Source of the DNA: Roseateles depolymerans
GTDB taxonomy: Bacteria > Pseudomonadota > Gammaproteobacteria > Burkholderiales > Burkholderiaceae_C
Direction: 5' to 3'
DNA length: 64,000 nt
Assembly: GCF_003387155.1 (NCBI RefSeq)
Contig: NZ_QUMT01000002.1
Coordinates: forward strand, 749,694 to 813,693
This document shows, one piece after another, positions 27,483 through 35,727 of the stretch (within the stretch, counting starts at the first letter, position 1; the number at the start of each line of letters is the position of its first letter). Under the pieces are notes generated by a model. That model was not told the DNA's origin, did not search any database, and saw only the letters and a program-made list of their open reading frames with translations. A program made the translations under genes and the position numbers.

Positions 27483-27920
27483 TCAGCTGTCCGAAGGGCC
27501 GTTCTTGACCGACAGGCCCACCCGCTGGATGCCGGCGCGCTGCAGCACGTCCATGGTCTTGACCACGGCCTCGTACTTCACATTGCGGTCGGCGGAGATC
27601 ACCACCGGCGTGTTGGCATCGCCGGCCTGGGCGTCCTTCACCCGGGCGGCCAGGGCCTTGAGCGGCACCGGCTGGGGATCCTGGTCGCCGTCCAGCTTGA
27701 TCTTGAGCTGCTCATCCTTGCCCACCACCACCTGGATGACATGGGTCGGTTGCTGCTTGCTGGTGCCGACGCTGGGCAGGTCCACCACCCCCGTGGTGAT
27801 CAGCGGGGCGCTCACCATGAAGATGATGAGCAGGACCAGCATCACGTCGATGAAGGGCACCATGTTGATTTCATTCATGGTGCGGCGGCGGGAGCCGCTG
27901 CGGGAGGACATCGCGGGCAT
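27483..27920 (-). CDS. tolR: TolR (ExbD/TolR family)
   Basis: This 145-residue protein has a short basic N-terminus (SSRSGSRRRTMNEINMVPFID), one transmembrane helix (about 23-42, with the proton-path Asp in MVPFIDVMLVLLIIFM), and a periplasmic domain ending ALQRAGI-type residues (MDVLQRAGIQRVGLSV). It forms the TolQ-TolR proton channel that energises TolA. The ATG at 27920 has GGAAAG upstream. A second in-frame ATG at 27911 would also be acceptable. It sits between tolQ and tolA. Confidence 0.94.
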   Translation of the reverse strand: MPAMSSRSGSRRRTMNEINMVPFIDVMLVLLIIFMVSAPLITTGVVDLPSVGTSKQQPTHVIQVVVGKDEQLKIKLDGDQDPQPVPLKALAARVKDAQAGDANTPVVISADRNVKYEAVVKTMDVLQRAGIQRVGLSVKNGPSDS

Positions 27921-27954
27921 GGCGGTGCGCTTTCCGGGGTATCGACTTCAGGCT

Positions 27955-28647
27955 TCAGCGGGCGGCGGCAGGTGCCGGCTGGCCGGCATTGCGCTGCAGG
28001 ATGTTGGAGAACTCCTCGATGAAGCTCTCCAGCGTGATGGCATTGCGGTCGATCTGGCGGGCGAAGCGGTTGTAGGCCAGCACCGCGGGAATGGCGGCGA
28101 ACAGGCCGATGGCGGTGGCCACCAGGGCTTCGGCGATGCCGGGGGCGACGGTGGCCAGCGTCACCTGGGTGAGGTTGGACAGGCCGACGAAGGCATGCAT
28201 GATCCCCCAGATGGTGCCGAACAGGCCCACATAGGGCGAGACCGACCCGACCGAGGCCAGGAAGGACAGGTGCGATTCCATCGCGTCGAGCTCGCGCTGG
28301 AAGCTGGCCCGCATGGCGCGGCGGGCGCCGTCCAGCAGGGCGGTGGGCTCGGACACGCGGCGTTCCCGCAGCTTCAGGAATTCCCGCATGCCGGAGGCGA
28401 AGATGCGCTCCAGCGGGGCGCCGTCCTGATGGTTGGAGACGCTGTTGTAGAGGTCGTTGAGGTTCTTGCCGGACCAGAACTCCTGCTCGAAATGCTCGTT
28501 GCGGGCCTTCACGCGGGACAGCGAGATCAGCTTGCTGAAGATGACGCTCCAACTGGCCAGCGACACCAGCAGCAGCGCTGCAATGACCAGCTGCACCGTC
28601 AGGCTGGCATGCATGATCAGGGAGATGATGGAAAGGTCTTGGTTCAT
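27955..28647 (-). CDS. tolQ: TolQ (MotA/TolQ/ExbB proton channel)
   Basis: This 230-residue protein has three membrane helices (about 13-35, 130-155, 170-195) and the family block VGLFGTIWGIMHAFVGL with VAPGIAEALVATAIGLFAAIPAVLAYN. With TolR it forms the proton channel for the Tol-Pal system, used in outer-membrane constriction at division. It is the first of three tol genes, 120 bases after ybgC, a gap that contains an ACCGGTC/GACCGGT inverted repeat. Confidence 0.95.
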   Translation of the reverse strand: MNQDLSIISLIMHASLTVQLVIAALLLVSLASWSVIFSKLISLSRVKARNEHFEQEFWSGKNLNDLYNSVSNHQDGAPLERIFASGMREFLKLRERRVSEPTALLDGARRAMRASFQRELDAMESHLSFLASVGSVSPYVGLFGTIWGIMHAFVGLSNLTQVTLATVAPGIAEALVATAIGLFAAIPAVLAYNRFARQIDRNAITLESFIEEFSNILQRNAGQPAPAAAR

Positions 28648-28708
28648 GGAGTCAGAGGAAGCTCAACGAGGGGCCGACGCCAGGTCGGCGCTGGAGGTCT
28701 GTCTGCAA

Positions 28709-28739
28709 ACCGGTCATTTTTGCTCGAAATACGACCGGT
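28709..28739. promoter_or_regulatory. Inverted repeat in the ybgC-tolQ gap
   Basis: ACCGGTC (28709-28715) and GACCGGT (28733-28739) form a perfect seven-base inverted repeat around a 17-base AT-richer loop upstream of tolQ. It could be an operator or a weak processing hairpin, and nothing further is visible. Confidence 0.35.
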
Positions 28740-28767
28740 CCTGTGTCTGGATGTTGGCTGAAGCGTT

Positions 28768-29223
28768 TCAGCGCTGCAGACATTGCAGGATGCGTGCCGG
28801 GATGCGGGCGGGCTTGAGGCTGGCCGCATCGACGCAGCCGATGCGGATGCGACCTTCGGTCAGCAGCGTCTCGCCGCGCCAGACCTGCTGGTCGATGGTG
28901 AGGCTGACGCGGCCGATCTCCGCCGGGTTGACGGTGACGCGGAGCCAGTCATCCAGCCGGGCCGGGCTGAGGTAGCGCAGGGCGGTGTCGCTGACCACGA
29001 ACATCAGGCCTTCTTCGCGCCGCATCACTTCCTGCTCAAAGCCGAGTGCGCGCAGCCATTCGGTGCGGGCGCGCTCCATGAACTTGAGGTAGTTGGCGTA
29101 GAAGACGACGCCGCCGGCGTCGGTGTCTTCCCAGTAGATGCGCAGCTCATGCTGGAAGGCGGGCAGGCCGGCCTTCGCGGCGGCGGTGGGCGCGTTGGGG
29201 TCGAGGAGGGCGGTGCTGGTCAT
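28768..29223 (-). CDS. ybgC: Tol-Pal associated acyl-CoA thioesterase YbgC
   Basis: This 151-residue hotdog-fold thioesterase has the YbgC signature IYWEDTDAGGVVFYANYLKFMERARTEWLR, with the catalytic Asp in WEDTDAGG. It hydrolyses acyl-CoA thioesters and is commonly encoded ahead of tolQ. The ATG at 29223 overlaps the stop of the aminotransferase gene as ATGA. This places it in one transcript with the upstream aminotransferase and the downstream tol genes. Confidence 0.92.
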   Translation of the reverse strand: MTSTALLDPNAPTAAAKAGLPAFQHELRIYWEDTDAGGVVFYANYLKFMERARTEWLRALGFEQEVMRREEGLMFVVSDTALRYLSPARLDDWLRVTVNPAEIGRVSLTIDQQVWRGETLLTEGRIRIGCVDAASLKPARIPARILQCLQR

Positions 29224-30428
29224 GACGATTGGAGTTGAGCCACACGGACGCGCATCCGGCTCAGGGCCTCGCGCAGGTCGTCCATGCTGCTGGCAAAAGA
29301 CAGACGCAGGAAGCGCTCGCCCAGGGCGGGACCGAAGTCGCGGCCAGGGGTGAGGGCGACCTGGGCATGCTGCATCAGGTCCATGCACAGATCCCAACTG
29401 CTCAGTCGGGTGCCGGAGGCATCGGCCCAGGCGTAGAACGCGCCGTCGGGCACCACCGGCACCGGCAGGCCCATCGCGTTGAGGGCCGGCACGACCAGGT
29501 CGCGACGGCGGCGCAGCTCTTCGCGGCGACGCTCGAACTCGGCCAGAGACTCCGGCTCGAAATTCGCCAGCGCCGCCTTCTGGGCGATGGTGGACGGGCA
29601 GATGTAGAGGTTTTGCGCCAGCTTCTCCACCGGATAGACCAGGGATTCGGGCAGCACCAACCAGCCCAGTCGCCAGCCGGTCATGCCGAAATACTTGGAG
29701 AAGCTGTTGATGGAGATGACGTCATCGCCCAGGGCCAGGGCGCTGCGGCGATAGCGGTCGTCGTAGCTCAGCGCCTGGTAGATCTCGTCCACCACCATCA
29801 CGCCGCCGCGTTCCCGCACGAAGGCGTGGATGCGGGCGAGTTCGTCCGGCGCGACCGAGGTGCCGGTGGGGTTGCTGGGCGAGGCCAGCAGCACGCCGCG
29901 GCTGCGGCTGGTCCAGTGGTGACGCACCTGGGCTTCGGTGAGCTGGAAGCGGTCTTCCGCGCCAGCGGGCAGCAGCACCGGCGTGGCGTCCACCGCCGCG
30001 ACGAAGTGCCGGTTGCACGGGTAGCTGGGGTCCGGCATGAGCACGTCGTCGCCCTGCTCGAACAGGGCCAGGCAGGCCAGCTGCAGGGCTGCGGAGGCGC
30101 CCGCGGTGATGACGATGCGCTCCGGCGCGATGCTCAGGTTCTGGGTGTTGCGATACCAGTCGGACAGCCGCTGGCGCAGCGCCACCAGCCCGGTGGCCTG
30201 GGTGTAGGGCACCTGGCCGGCGGCGGTGAAGCGGGAGGCAGCTTCGCGCACCGCGGCGCTGGCGCCGAAATCCGGCTCGCCGATGTTCAGGTAGATCATG
30301 TGCCGGCCGCCCTGGGCCGGGTCACAGACGGCGGAGCGCGCGATCTCGTCGGCGCGTTTGGCGCACTCCATCACGTAGAACGGCTGGATGCGGGCGACGC
30401 GTTGAGAAAGCCTGAGTTCGTGCGACAT
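29220..30428 (-). CDS. Pyridoxal-phosphate class I/II aminotransferase
   Basis: This 402-residue fold-type I aminotransferase has the PLP lysine in SINSFSKYFGMTGWRLGW (about 245), the cofactor-binding segment LASPSNPTGT, VVDEIYQALSYDD, and the C-terminal substrate-binding Arg region ERFLRLSFASS. It belongs to the AspC-like or alanine-aminotransferase-like group, and the substrate is not predictable from motifs alone. MSHELRLSQRVARIQPF at 30428 is the natural start, though the frame is open for 28 further residues upstream. No strong ribosome site is seen. Confidence 0.88.
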   Translation of the reverse strand: MSHELRLSQRVARIQPFYVMECAKRADEIARSAVCDPAQGGRHMIYLNIGEPDFGASAAVREAASRFTAAGQVPYTQATGLVALRQRLSDWYRNTQNLSIAPERIVITAGASAALQLACLALFEQGDDVLMPDPSYPCNRHFVAAVDATPVLLPAGAEDRFQLTEAQVRHHWTSRSRGVLLASPSNPTGTSVAPDELARIHAFVRERGGVMVVDEIYQALSYDDRYRRSALALGDDVISINSFSKYFGMTGWRLGWLVLPESLVYPVEKLAQNLYICPSTIAQKAALANFEPESLAEFERRREELRRRRDLVVPALNAMGLPVPVVPDGAFYAWADASGTRLSSWDLCMDLMQHAQVALTPGRDFGPALGERFLRLSFASSMDDLREALSRMRVRVAQLQSS

Positions 30429-30556
30429 GGGGTGGGGCGCGTGCGATGCGGTCACTGGCGTGGCCCCGATGATAAGACCTCGTGAGCCCCGAAAAACCGC
30501 TTCGCGATGCACGCCGCCCGTCGTGACGGGGCGGGCGACGGACGCCGCCCCGGCGC

Positions 30557-31063
30557 TCAGCCGCGCGCGGCCTTGACTTCCACCGGACGCAGATCTTCCG
30601 CGGCGCGGTCCAGCACGCCGTTGACGTACTTGTGGCCGTCGGTGCCCCCGAAGGACTTGGCCAGCTCGACCGCTTCGTTGATGGCGACCTTGTAGGGGAT
30701 GTCGATGCAGTGCTTGAGCTCGTACGCGCCCAGCATCAGGATGGCATGCTCGATGGGCGACAGCTCGGTCGTCTTGCGGTCCGCATGGCGGGCCAGCACT
30801 TCATCCAGCGAAGCGGCTTCTTCGACGGCACCGGTAAACAGCTTGTCGTAGTGGCCGCGGTCGCTCTTGTCGAAGCCTTCCTGCTCACGGGTGTGGGCAT
30901 CGATGACGCCCAGGTCGTCGCCTGTCAGCAGCCACTGGTAGACGCTCTGCAGGGCATGTTCACGGGCACGGCGGCGGGCGGACTTGACGGCAGGGCGCTT
31001 GGGCGCGGGCTTGCCACCTGCAGACTTGGCGCCGGTGGAGGGGAGGTTGTCCTTGGAGGTCAC
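30557..31063 (-). CDS. nusB: Transcription antitermination factor NusB
   Basis: This 168-residue all-helical protein has the family core [19 protein letters not shown], the acidic central part, and [19 protein letters not shown] with [25 protein letters not shown]. NusB binds boxA RNA with NusE during rRNA antitermination. The GTG start overlaps the ribH stop as GTGA. The first 30 residues are a Lys/Pro/Ala extension. Confidence 0.96.
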   Translation of the reverse strand: MTSKDNLPSTGAKSAGGKPAPKRPAVKSARRRAREHALQSVYQWLLTGDDLGVIDAHTREQEGFDKSDRGHYDKLFTGAVEEAASLDEVLARHADRKTTELSPIEHAILMLGAYELKHCIDIPYKVAINEAVELAKSFGGTDGHKYVNGVLDRAAEDLRPVEVKAARG

Positions 31064-31524
31064 TGGAGTTCTTTCAGCAGCAGGGCCATTTCGACCGCAA
31101 CGGTGCCGGCATCCCGGCCCTTTTCTTCGGCACGAGCCCAGGCCTGGGCTTCGTTTTCGACGGTCAGGATGGCATTGGCAATGGGCAGACCGTGGTCGAG
31201 CGTCAGGCGGGTGACGCCGGCGCCACTTTCATTGGCCACCAGCTCGAAGTGATAGGTCTCGCCGCGGATGATGCAGCCCAGGGCCACCAGGGCGTCAAAG
31301 CGTCCGCTGCGGGCCATGGCCTGGAGGGCCACCGGCACTTCCAGCGCGCCCGGCACGGTGACGTGACGGATGTCCGCCTCTGCCACGCCGTGCTGATGCA
31401 GCGACGCCAGACAGGCCTTGGCCAGGGCGGTGGTCAGCGAGTCGTTGAAACGCGCCTGCACGATGCCCACGCGCAGGCCTTGGCCGTTCAGGGGGGTCGA
31501 ATGACCCTTGTCAGATCCTTGCAT
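31060..31524 (-). CDS. ribH: 6,7-dimethyl-8-ribityllumazine synthase
   Basis: This 154-residue RibH forms lumazine from the ribityl-uracil intermediate and dihydroxybutanone phosphate. The family blocks [49 protein letters not shown] and [15 protein letters not shown] are all present. Gene order ribB-ribH-nusB is the common proteobacterial arrangement. GAGG precedes the ATG. Confidence 0.96.
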   Translation of the reverse strand: MQGSDKGHSTPLNGQGLRVGIVQARFNDSLTTALAKACLASLHQHGVAEADIRHVTVPGALEVPVALQAMARSGRFDALVALGCIIRGETYHFELVANESGAGVTRLTLDHGLPIANAILTVENEAQAWARAEEKGRDAGTVAVEMALLLKELQ

Positions 31525-31536
31525 GCAGCCCTCGTC

Positions 31537-32631
31537 TCAGCAGTTCTGTGCGGCCTGGAAGCCGGTGACTTCCAGCCCGTAGCCGGTCATGCTGGGCATG
31601 CGGCGCGGGCTGCCCAGCAGCTTCATGCGTTGCACGCCCAGGTCGCGAAGGATCTGTGCGCCGACGCCGTAGGTGCGCAGGTCCACCGCAGGGCGGGCCT
31701 CTTCACCCGCAGGCGCCTGCAGGCGACCCAGCAGGCCGTCCGGTTCTTCGCCGCAGTTCAGCAGCACCGCGACGCCGCGGCCCTGAGACTGGATGGCGGA
31801 CAGCGCTTCGGGCAGCGGCCAGGAGTGGCCACAGCGGCCGGCTTCCAGCAGGTCCAGCGCGGAGAAGGGCTCGTGCACGCGCACCAGAACCTCGTCCTCG
31901 GGCTTCCATTCGCCCAGCATCAGGGCCATGTGGACGCCACCGGTGCGGTCGCGGAAGACGTGGCAGTCGAAGCGGCCCTGGCGGGTTTCCAGCGGGCGCT
32001 GGGTGACGCGCTGCACCAGCGATTCATTGCGGCTGCGGTATTCAATGAGGTCGGCAATGGTGCCGATCTTCAGGCCGTGCTCCTGGGCGAAGACTTCCAG
32101 GTCCGGCAGGCGGGCCATGGTGCCGTCGTCGTTCATCACCTCGCAGATGACGCTGGCGGGGGTGAGGCCGGCCATGCGGGAGAGGTCGCAACCGGCTTCG
32201 GTATGACCAGCGCGCATCAGCACGCCGCCGTCCTGGGCCTGCAGCGGGAAGATGTGCCCGGGCTGGACCAGGTCCGCCGCCACCGCATTGCGGGCCACGG
32301 CGGCCTGCACGGTGCGGGCGCGGTCCGCCGCGGAAATGCCGGTGCTGACGCCGGTGGCCGCTTCGATCGACACGGTGAAGGCCGTGCCGTGCTTGGTGCC
32401 GTTGCGGGTGGCCATGGGGGGCAGTTGCAACTGCTCGCAGCGCTCGCGGGTGAGCGTCAGGCAGATCAGGCCGCGGCCGTACTTGGCCATGAAATTGATG
32501 GCTTCGGGCGTGACATGGTCGGCCGCGATGACAAGGTCACCCTCGTTTTCGCGGTCTTCCTCATCGACCAGGATGACCATACGGCCGGCCGCCAGTTCGG
32601 CAACCAGCTCAGGAATCGGAGAAATAGGCAT
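31537..32631 (-). CDS. ribB: 3,4-dihydroxy-2-butanone-4-phosphate synthase with degenerate GTP cyclohydrolase II domain
   Basis: Residues 1-205 are a complete RibB domain ([45 protein letters not shown]), making the four-carbon precursor of riboflavin. Residues 205-364 align with GTP cyclohydrolase II, but the zinc site is broken. Where RibA has Cys-x10-Cys-x-Cys, this protein has Phe in place of the first cysteine ([11 protein letters not shown]) and His in place of the third (GRCGHS). The C-terminal half is therefore unlikely to be a cyclohydrolase. RibB proteins with inactive RibA-like tails are known in proteobacteria and sometimes called RibBX. A separate ribA is expected elsewhere. Confidence 0.92.
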   Translation of the reverse strand: MPISPIPELVAELAAGRMVILVDEEDRENEGDLVIAADHVTPEAINFMAKYGRGLICLTLTRERCEQLQLPPMATRNGTKHGTAFTVSIEAATGVSTGISAADRARTVQAAVARNAVAADLVQPGHIFPLQAQDGGVLMRAGHTEAGCDLSRMAGLTPASVICEVMNDDGTMARLPDLEVFAQEHGLKIGTIADLIEYRSRNESLVQRVTQRPLETRQGRFDCHVFRDRTGGVHMALMLGEWKPEDEVLVRVHEPFSALDLLEAGRCGHSWPLPEALSAIQSQGRGVAVLLNCGEEPDGLLGRLQAPAGEEARPAVDLRTYGVGAQILRDLGVQRMKLLGSPRRMPSMTGYGLEVTGFQAAQNC

Positions 32632-32676
32632 GGGCGTGATTGTAGGCGGGCGGGGCGGGGCTGCGGGGCGGTGGGG

Positions 32677-33840
32677 CTACCGGGCGTCGCGGGGGACGGT
32701 GGTGGGCCGCAGGCGGAGGCGGATGTCGGCGCCGATGGGGCGCATATCGACCACCTCGTAACGCGGCGCCTGGTCCAGGGCGGTCAGGCTGCCCAGGTTC
32801 ACCATGCCGCGGCCGTCGCCCATCAGCATGGGCGCCAAGTAGACCAGCAGCTCGTCCACCAGCCCGGTGCGCAGCAAGGAGCCATTGAGCTTGTTGCCGG
32901 CTTCCAGGTGCAGTTCATTGATGCCGCGACGGCCCAGGTCCTGGATCATCGCGGTCAGGTCGACCTTGCCGTTGGGGTCGGGCAGTGAGATGAGTTCGGC
33001 GCCGCGGGCAGTCAGGGCGTCCCCCAGGGCGCCGCCATCGGGCTGTGCGTGGTAGACCCAGAGGGTGCCCGGGGGGTCCAGCAGGCGGGCTTCCGGGAAC
33101 AGGGTCAGGCGGGAATCGACCAGCACCCGCTGCGGCTGCCGGGCGGTGGGGACCTCCCGCACATCCAGGCGAGGGTTGTCTTCCTTGGCCGTGCCGATGC
33201 CGGTCAGCACCGCGCCGGCACGTCGGCGCCAGGCGTGGCCGTCCGCCCGGGCCTGCGGGCCGGTGATCCATTGGCTCACGCCGTTGTGCAGGGCGGTGCG
33301 TCCGTCGAGCGAGGCGGCAATCTTCATGCGCACGAACGGACGTCCGCGCTCCATGCGGGAGAGGAAGCCGATGTTGAGCTCACGGGCGGCGACGGCCAGC
33401 GCGTGGTCCGGTTCAAGCAGATGCGTCTGGACCCCGGCCGCCCGAAGCCGGGCCAGGCCGTGACCGCCGACCAGCGGATTGGGGTCTCCCAGCGCCACGA
33501 CCACCCGCGCCACGCCAGCGGCGATCAGCGCATCGCAGCAGGGCGGCGTGCGGCCGTGGTGGGCGCAGGGTTCCAGCGTGACGTAGACCGTGGCGCCGCG
33601 CGGGTCGTGACCGCGGTCGGTGACGTCGCGCAGCGCCATCACTTCGGCATGGGCCTGACCGGCGGGCTGGGTGTGGCCGGCACCCAGGACCTCGCCATGG
33701 GCCGTGGTGATGATGCAGCCGACACGCGGATTCGGATCGGTCAGGCCGATGGCCTGCTCGGCCAGCGCCAGGGCCGCCGCGAGGTGCTGGAGGTCCTGCG
33801 GGGACAGCGGCGTGCCGGAAGGGGAGGAATCGGGATGCAT
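32677..33840 (-). CDS. ribD: Bifunctional riboflavin deaminase/reductase RibD
   Basis: This 387-residue protein has an N-terminal zinc deaminase domain (HAEVMALRD, and [19 protein letters not shown]) and a C-terminal reductase domain ([42 protein letters not shown]). It converts the pyrimidine product of GTP cyclohydrolase II in two steps. It is upstream of ribB in the same direction with a 45-base gap. Riboflavin synthase, often found between ribD and ribB, is absent. Confidence 0.94.
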   Translation of the reverse strand: MHPDSSPSGTPLSPQDLQHLAAALALAEQAIGLTDPNPRVGCIITTAHGEVLGAGHTQPAGQAHAEVMALRDVTDRGHDPRGATVYVTLEPCAHHGRTPPCCDALIAAGVARVVVALGDPNPLVGGHGLARLRAAGVQTHLLEPDHALAVAARELNIGFLSRMERGRPFVRMKIAASLDGRTALHNGVSQWITGPQARADGHAWRRRAGAVLTGIGTAKEDNPRLDVREVPTARQPQRVLVDSRLTLFPEARLLDPPGTLWVYHAQPDGGALGDALTARGAELISLPDPNGKVDLTAMIQDLGRRGINELHLEAGNKLNGSLLRTGLVDELLVYLAPMLMGDGRGMVNLGSLTALDQAPRYEVVDMRPIGADIRLRLRPTTVPRDAR

Positions 33841-33850
33841 GGGGTGAAGT

Positions 33851-34531
33851 CTAGCTGTCGGCCCGGGTCAGCCAGGCCGTCAGGGAGCGGTTGGCGGACG
33901 GCACCAGGGTGTGCAGGTCCAGGCGCTGCGGGTGGCCGCGGCGGTCGGTCCAGGAGACGTGCACGCTGAGGGCGCGCAGGGGGAAAGGATCGGTGAGGGG
34001 TGGTGCTGGTGATGATGTTGGTGTGGGAATCGGCATCGGCGTCGGTGCCGAGGTGGCAGGCAGGCCGTCGGGCGTGGTGTCGGTGGCTTCGCCTTGCAGG
34101 TCGAAGGTGGCGGTGCGACCGGTCCAGCGCGTGGGGGTGACTTGCAGCGAGTCCCGGCCCTGCTCCAGCGCCTGCTGGGCCAGCCACAAGGCCTCGCCCT
34201 GGTGACGGACTTCCTCACCGGCCCATGCCAACTGCGCCTGCAGTCGGATCAGCCCGGCGGCGCCGGTGGCGAGCAGCGCGGCGGCGATGAGGGCTTCGAG
34301 GAGAGCCAGGCCTGCGCATGCGCGCCGGCAACGGTTTCCCTGCAGGCCTATCTTGGGCCCGCCAATCCTTGGCCGACCGTACCTTGACGAGCCGTAGCCA
34401 GCGGCGCCGTGGCTAAGCAAGTCGTACCCAGGCAGGTCGTACCTAGGCAAGCCGAAACTCGGCAAGCCGAGCTCTGGCCCGCCTCCGAAAGCGGCAGACC
34501 GTTGACGGCGGGGGAGCGTGAGCGGGTTCAT
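33851..34531 (-). CDS. pilV: Minor type IV prepilin PilV with repeat-expanded leader
   Basis: This 226-residue prepilin has the cleavage site at about residue 74 (RRACAG, then LALLEALIAAALLATGAAGL with Glu at +5). The mature part (LIRLQAQLAWAGEEVRHQ, LAQQALEQGRDSL) resembles PilV minor pilins, which prime type IVa pilus assembly. The leader is extraordinary at 74 residues instead of 6-30, and built of Gly/Tyr/Arg/Leu/Pro units such as YDLPGYDLL and YGSSRYGRP. No later ATG could give a normal leader. GGAG precedes the ATG, which overlaps the pilX stop (ATGA). A Pro/Thr run interrupts the mature domain at about 140-155. The ribD gene follows ten bases later. Confidence 0.8.
   Translation of the reverse strand: MNPLTLPRRQRSAAFGGGPELGLPSFGLPRYDLPGYDLLSHGAAGYGSSRYGRPRIGGPKIGLQGNRCRRACAGLALLEALIAAALLATGAAGLIRLQAQLAWAGEEVRHQGEALWLAQQALEQGRDSLQVTPTRWTGRTATFDLQGEATDTTPDGLPATSAPTPMPIPTPTSSPAPPLTDPFPLRALSVHVSWTDRRGHPQRLDLHTLVPSANRSLTAWLTRADS
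34346..34480. repeat. Imperfect short repeats in the pilV leader
   Basis: Related units such as AGGTCGTACC and GGCAAGCCGA recur at about 12-18 base spacing. In frame they encode the Gly/Tyr/Leu/Pro-rich leader that precedes the prepilin cleavage site. Confidence 0.75.
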
Positions 34532-35727
34532 CGACTGTTGCTCCACCCACCCGGCACGGGAAGATAGCTGCCCATCTCCCACTGGATGCGCCGCAGCAGA
34601 GCTTCGTCCCATTCCAGCTGGAGGGTGCCCGCATCGCCGGTGCGGATGAGGCGGCCATCCGTGACCAAGGCACCGCGCACCACCGAACTGCTGCCGGTCG
34701 GTGACGCCCAGCGCACGTCGCTGCGCGCATAGATCAATCCGGAGAAAGACTGGGCGGTCTCGATGTCCAGCTGCCCATCCACCAGCAACACCAGCGGCTG
34801 TCCGTCCGATGGGGGCGGCAGCGCTTCCCGCAGTGTGACGTTGCCGTCGATCCAGATCAGTCGGCGCCCCCGTGACAAGGCCTGCCGCAGCTCTGGCCCG
34901 CAGTGGTCCCCGCACGCCAGACGGGTGAGCGCGGGCTGCAGTCGGTACTGGCTGGATGGGAAGCCAAACACGCGAACGAAAGCTGGGCTGGTCTGCTTCG
35001 GCTGATTCGGCTGATTCTGCGAGGCGACCTGACCGCCTTCGATCAAGCCGGTGGACGGCGGGCGGCGCAGCGCGCTCAGCAGCGCCAGATGTTGGCTGTG
35101 TTCCGCCAGCCCGGTGCCGTCGGGTGGCGGCAGGTCGCTGACGGCGCAGGTCGGCGGTGCACCGCTGCAGCCCCGAGCCAGGAGGATGAACTGGCCCGGG
35201 ACATCGGCATCCGTGACCCGGATGGCGAAGGTGGTTTCCAGGCCAGGCCCAGCCGTGCTCGAGGCCGACGCAGGTACTTGCCCGTCGCATCGGCAGCTCC
35301 AGCGGAGCGATCCGTTGTGGGTGCAGGCAGCGACCCAGGAGGTCGAGGACCGGGCCACGGGGGAGCCGGAGGTGTCCGACTTGAGCACGCGGCTACGGAA
35401 GTCCAGGCCGGCGTCGAAAGCCGGGCGACAGTTGTCGTCCACCCGGCCGGTGTTCAGCATGGCAGCCGCCCAGGCCAGGCCGGCATCGGCGGCCTGCACC
35501 GCGGCGGTCGAGCGGTGGTCGTTGGCCGCGATGCGCTGGGCGGCGGCCAAGGGGCGCGCGGACCAGAGAACGGCCAATGCCAGCAGCATCAGCAGCAGGC
35601 TGCACATCAGCAGGGTGGCGGCGCCGCGCTGAGGGCGCGCGATCTTGGGCGGCGGGGCATTCACTCCCCGTTGGGCGCCCGAGAGCCCCTGTCGGCGGCC
35701 ACTGCCGCATGGCGTTCGGGGACTCAT
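34528..35727 (-). CDS. pilX: PilX-like type IV pilus assembly protein
   Basis: This 399-residue protein begins with a basic N-terminus and a hydrophobic helix (about 38-60, GAATLLMCSLLLMLLALAVLWSA), then RIAANDHRSTAAVQAADAGLAWAAAML, a PilX/VirB-type N-terminal pattern. The remainder is a large extracellular-type domain with many cysteines (for example SWVAACTHNGSLRWSCRCDG) and a C-terminal beta-helix-like region. PilX proteins belong to the minor-pilin priming complex. The ATG at 35727 overlaps the pilW stop as ATGA. Confidence 0.75.
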   Translation of the reverse strand: MSPRTPCGSGRRQGLSGAQRGVNAPPPKIARPQRGAATLLMCSLLLMLLALAVLWSARPLAAAQRIAANDHRSTAAVQAADAGLAWAAAMLNTGRVDDNCRPAFDAGLDFRSRVLKSDTSGSPVARSSTSWVAACTHNGSLRWSCRCDGQVPASASSTAGPGLETTFAIRVTDADVPGQFILLARGCSGAPPTCAVSDLPPPDGTGLAEHSQHLALLSALRRPPSTGLIEGGQVASQNQPNQPKQTSPAFVRVFGFPSSQYRLQPALTRLACGDHCGPELRQALSRGRRLIWIDGNVTLREALPPPSDGQPLVLLVDGQLDIETAQSFSGLIYARSDVRWASPTGSSSVVRGALVTDGRLIRTGDAGTLQLEWDEALLRRIQWEMGSYLPVPGGWSNSR

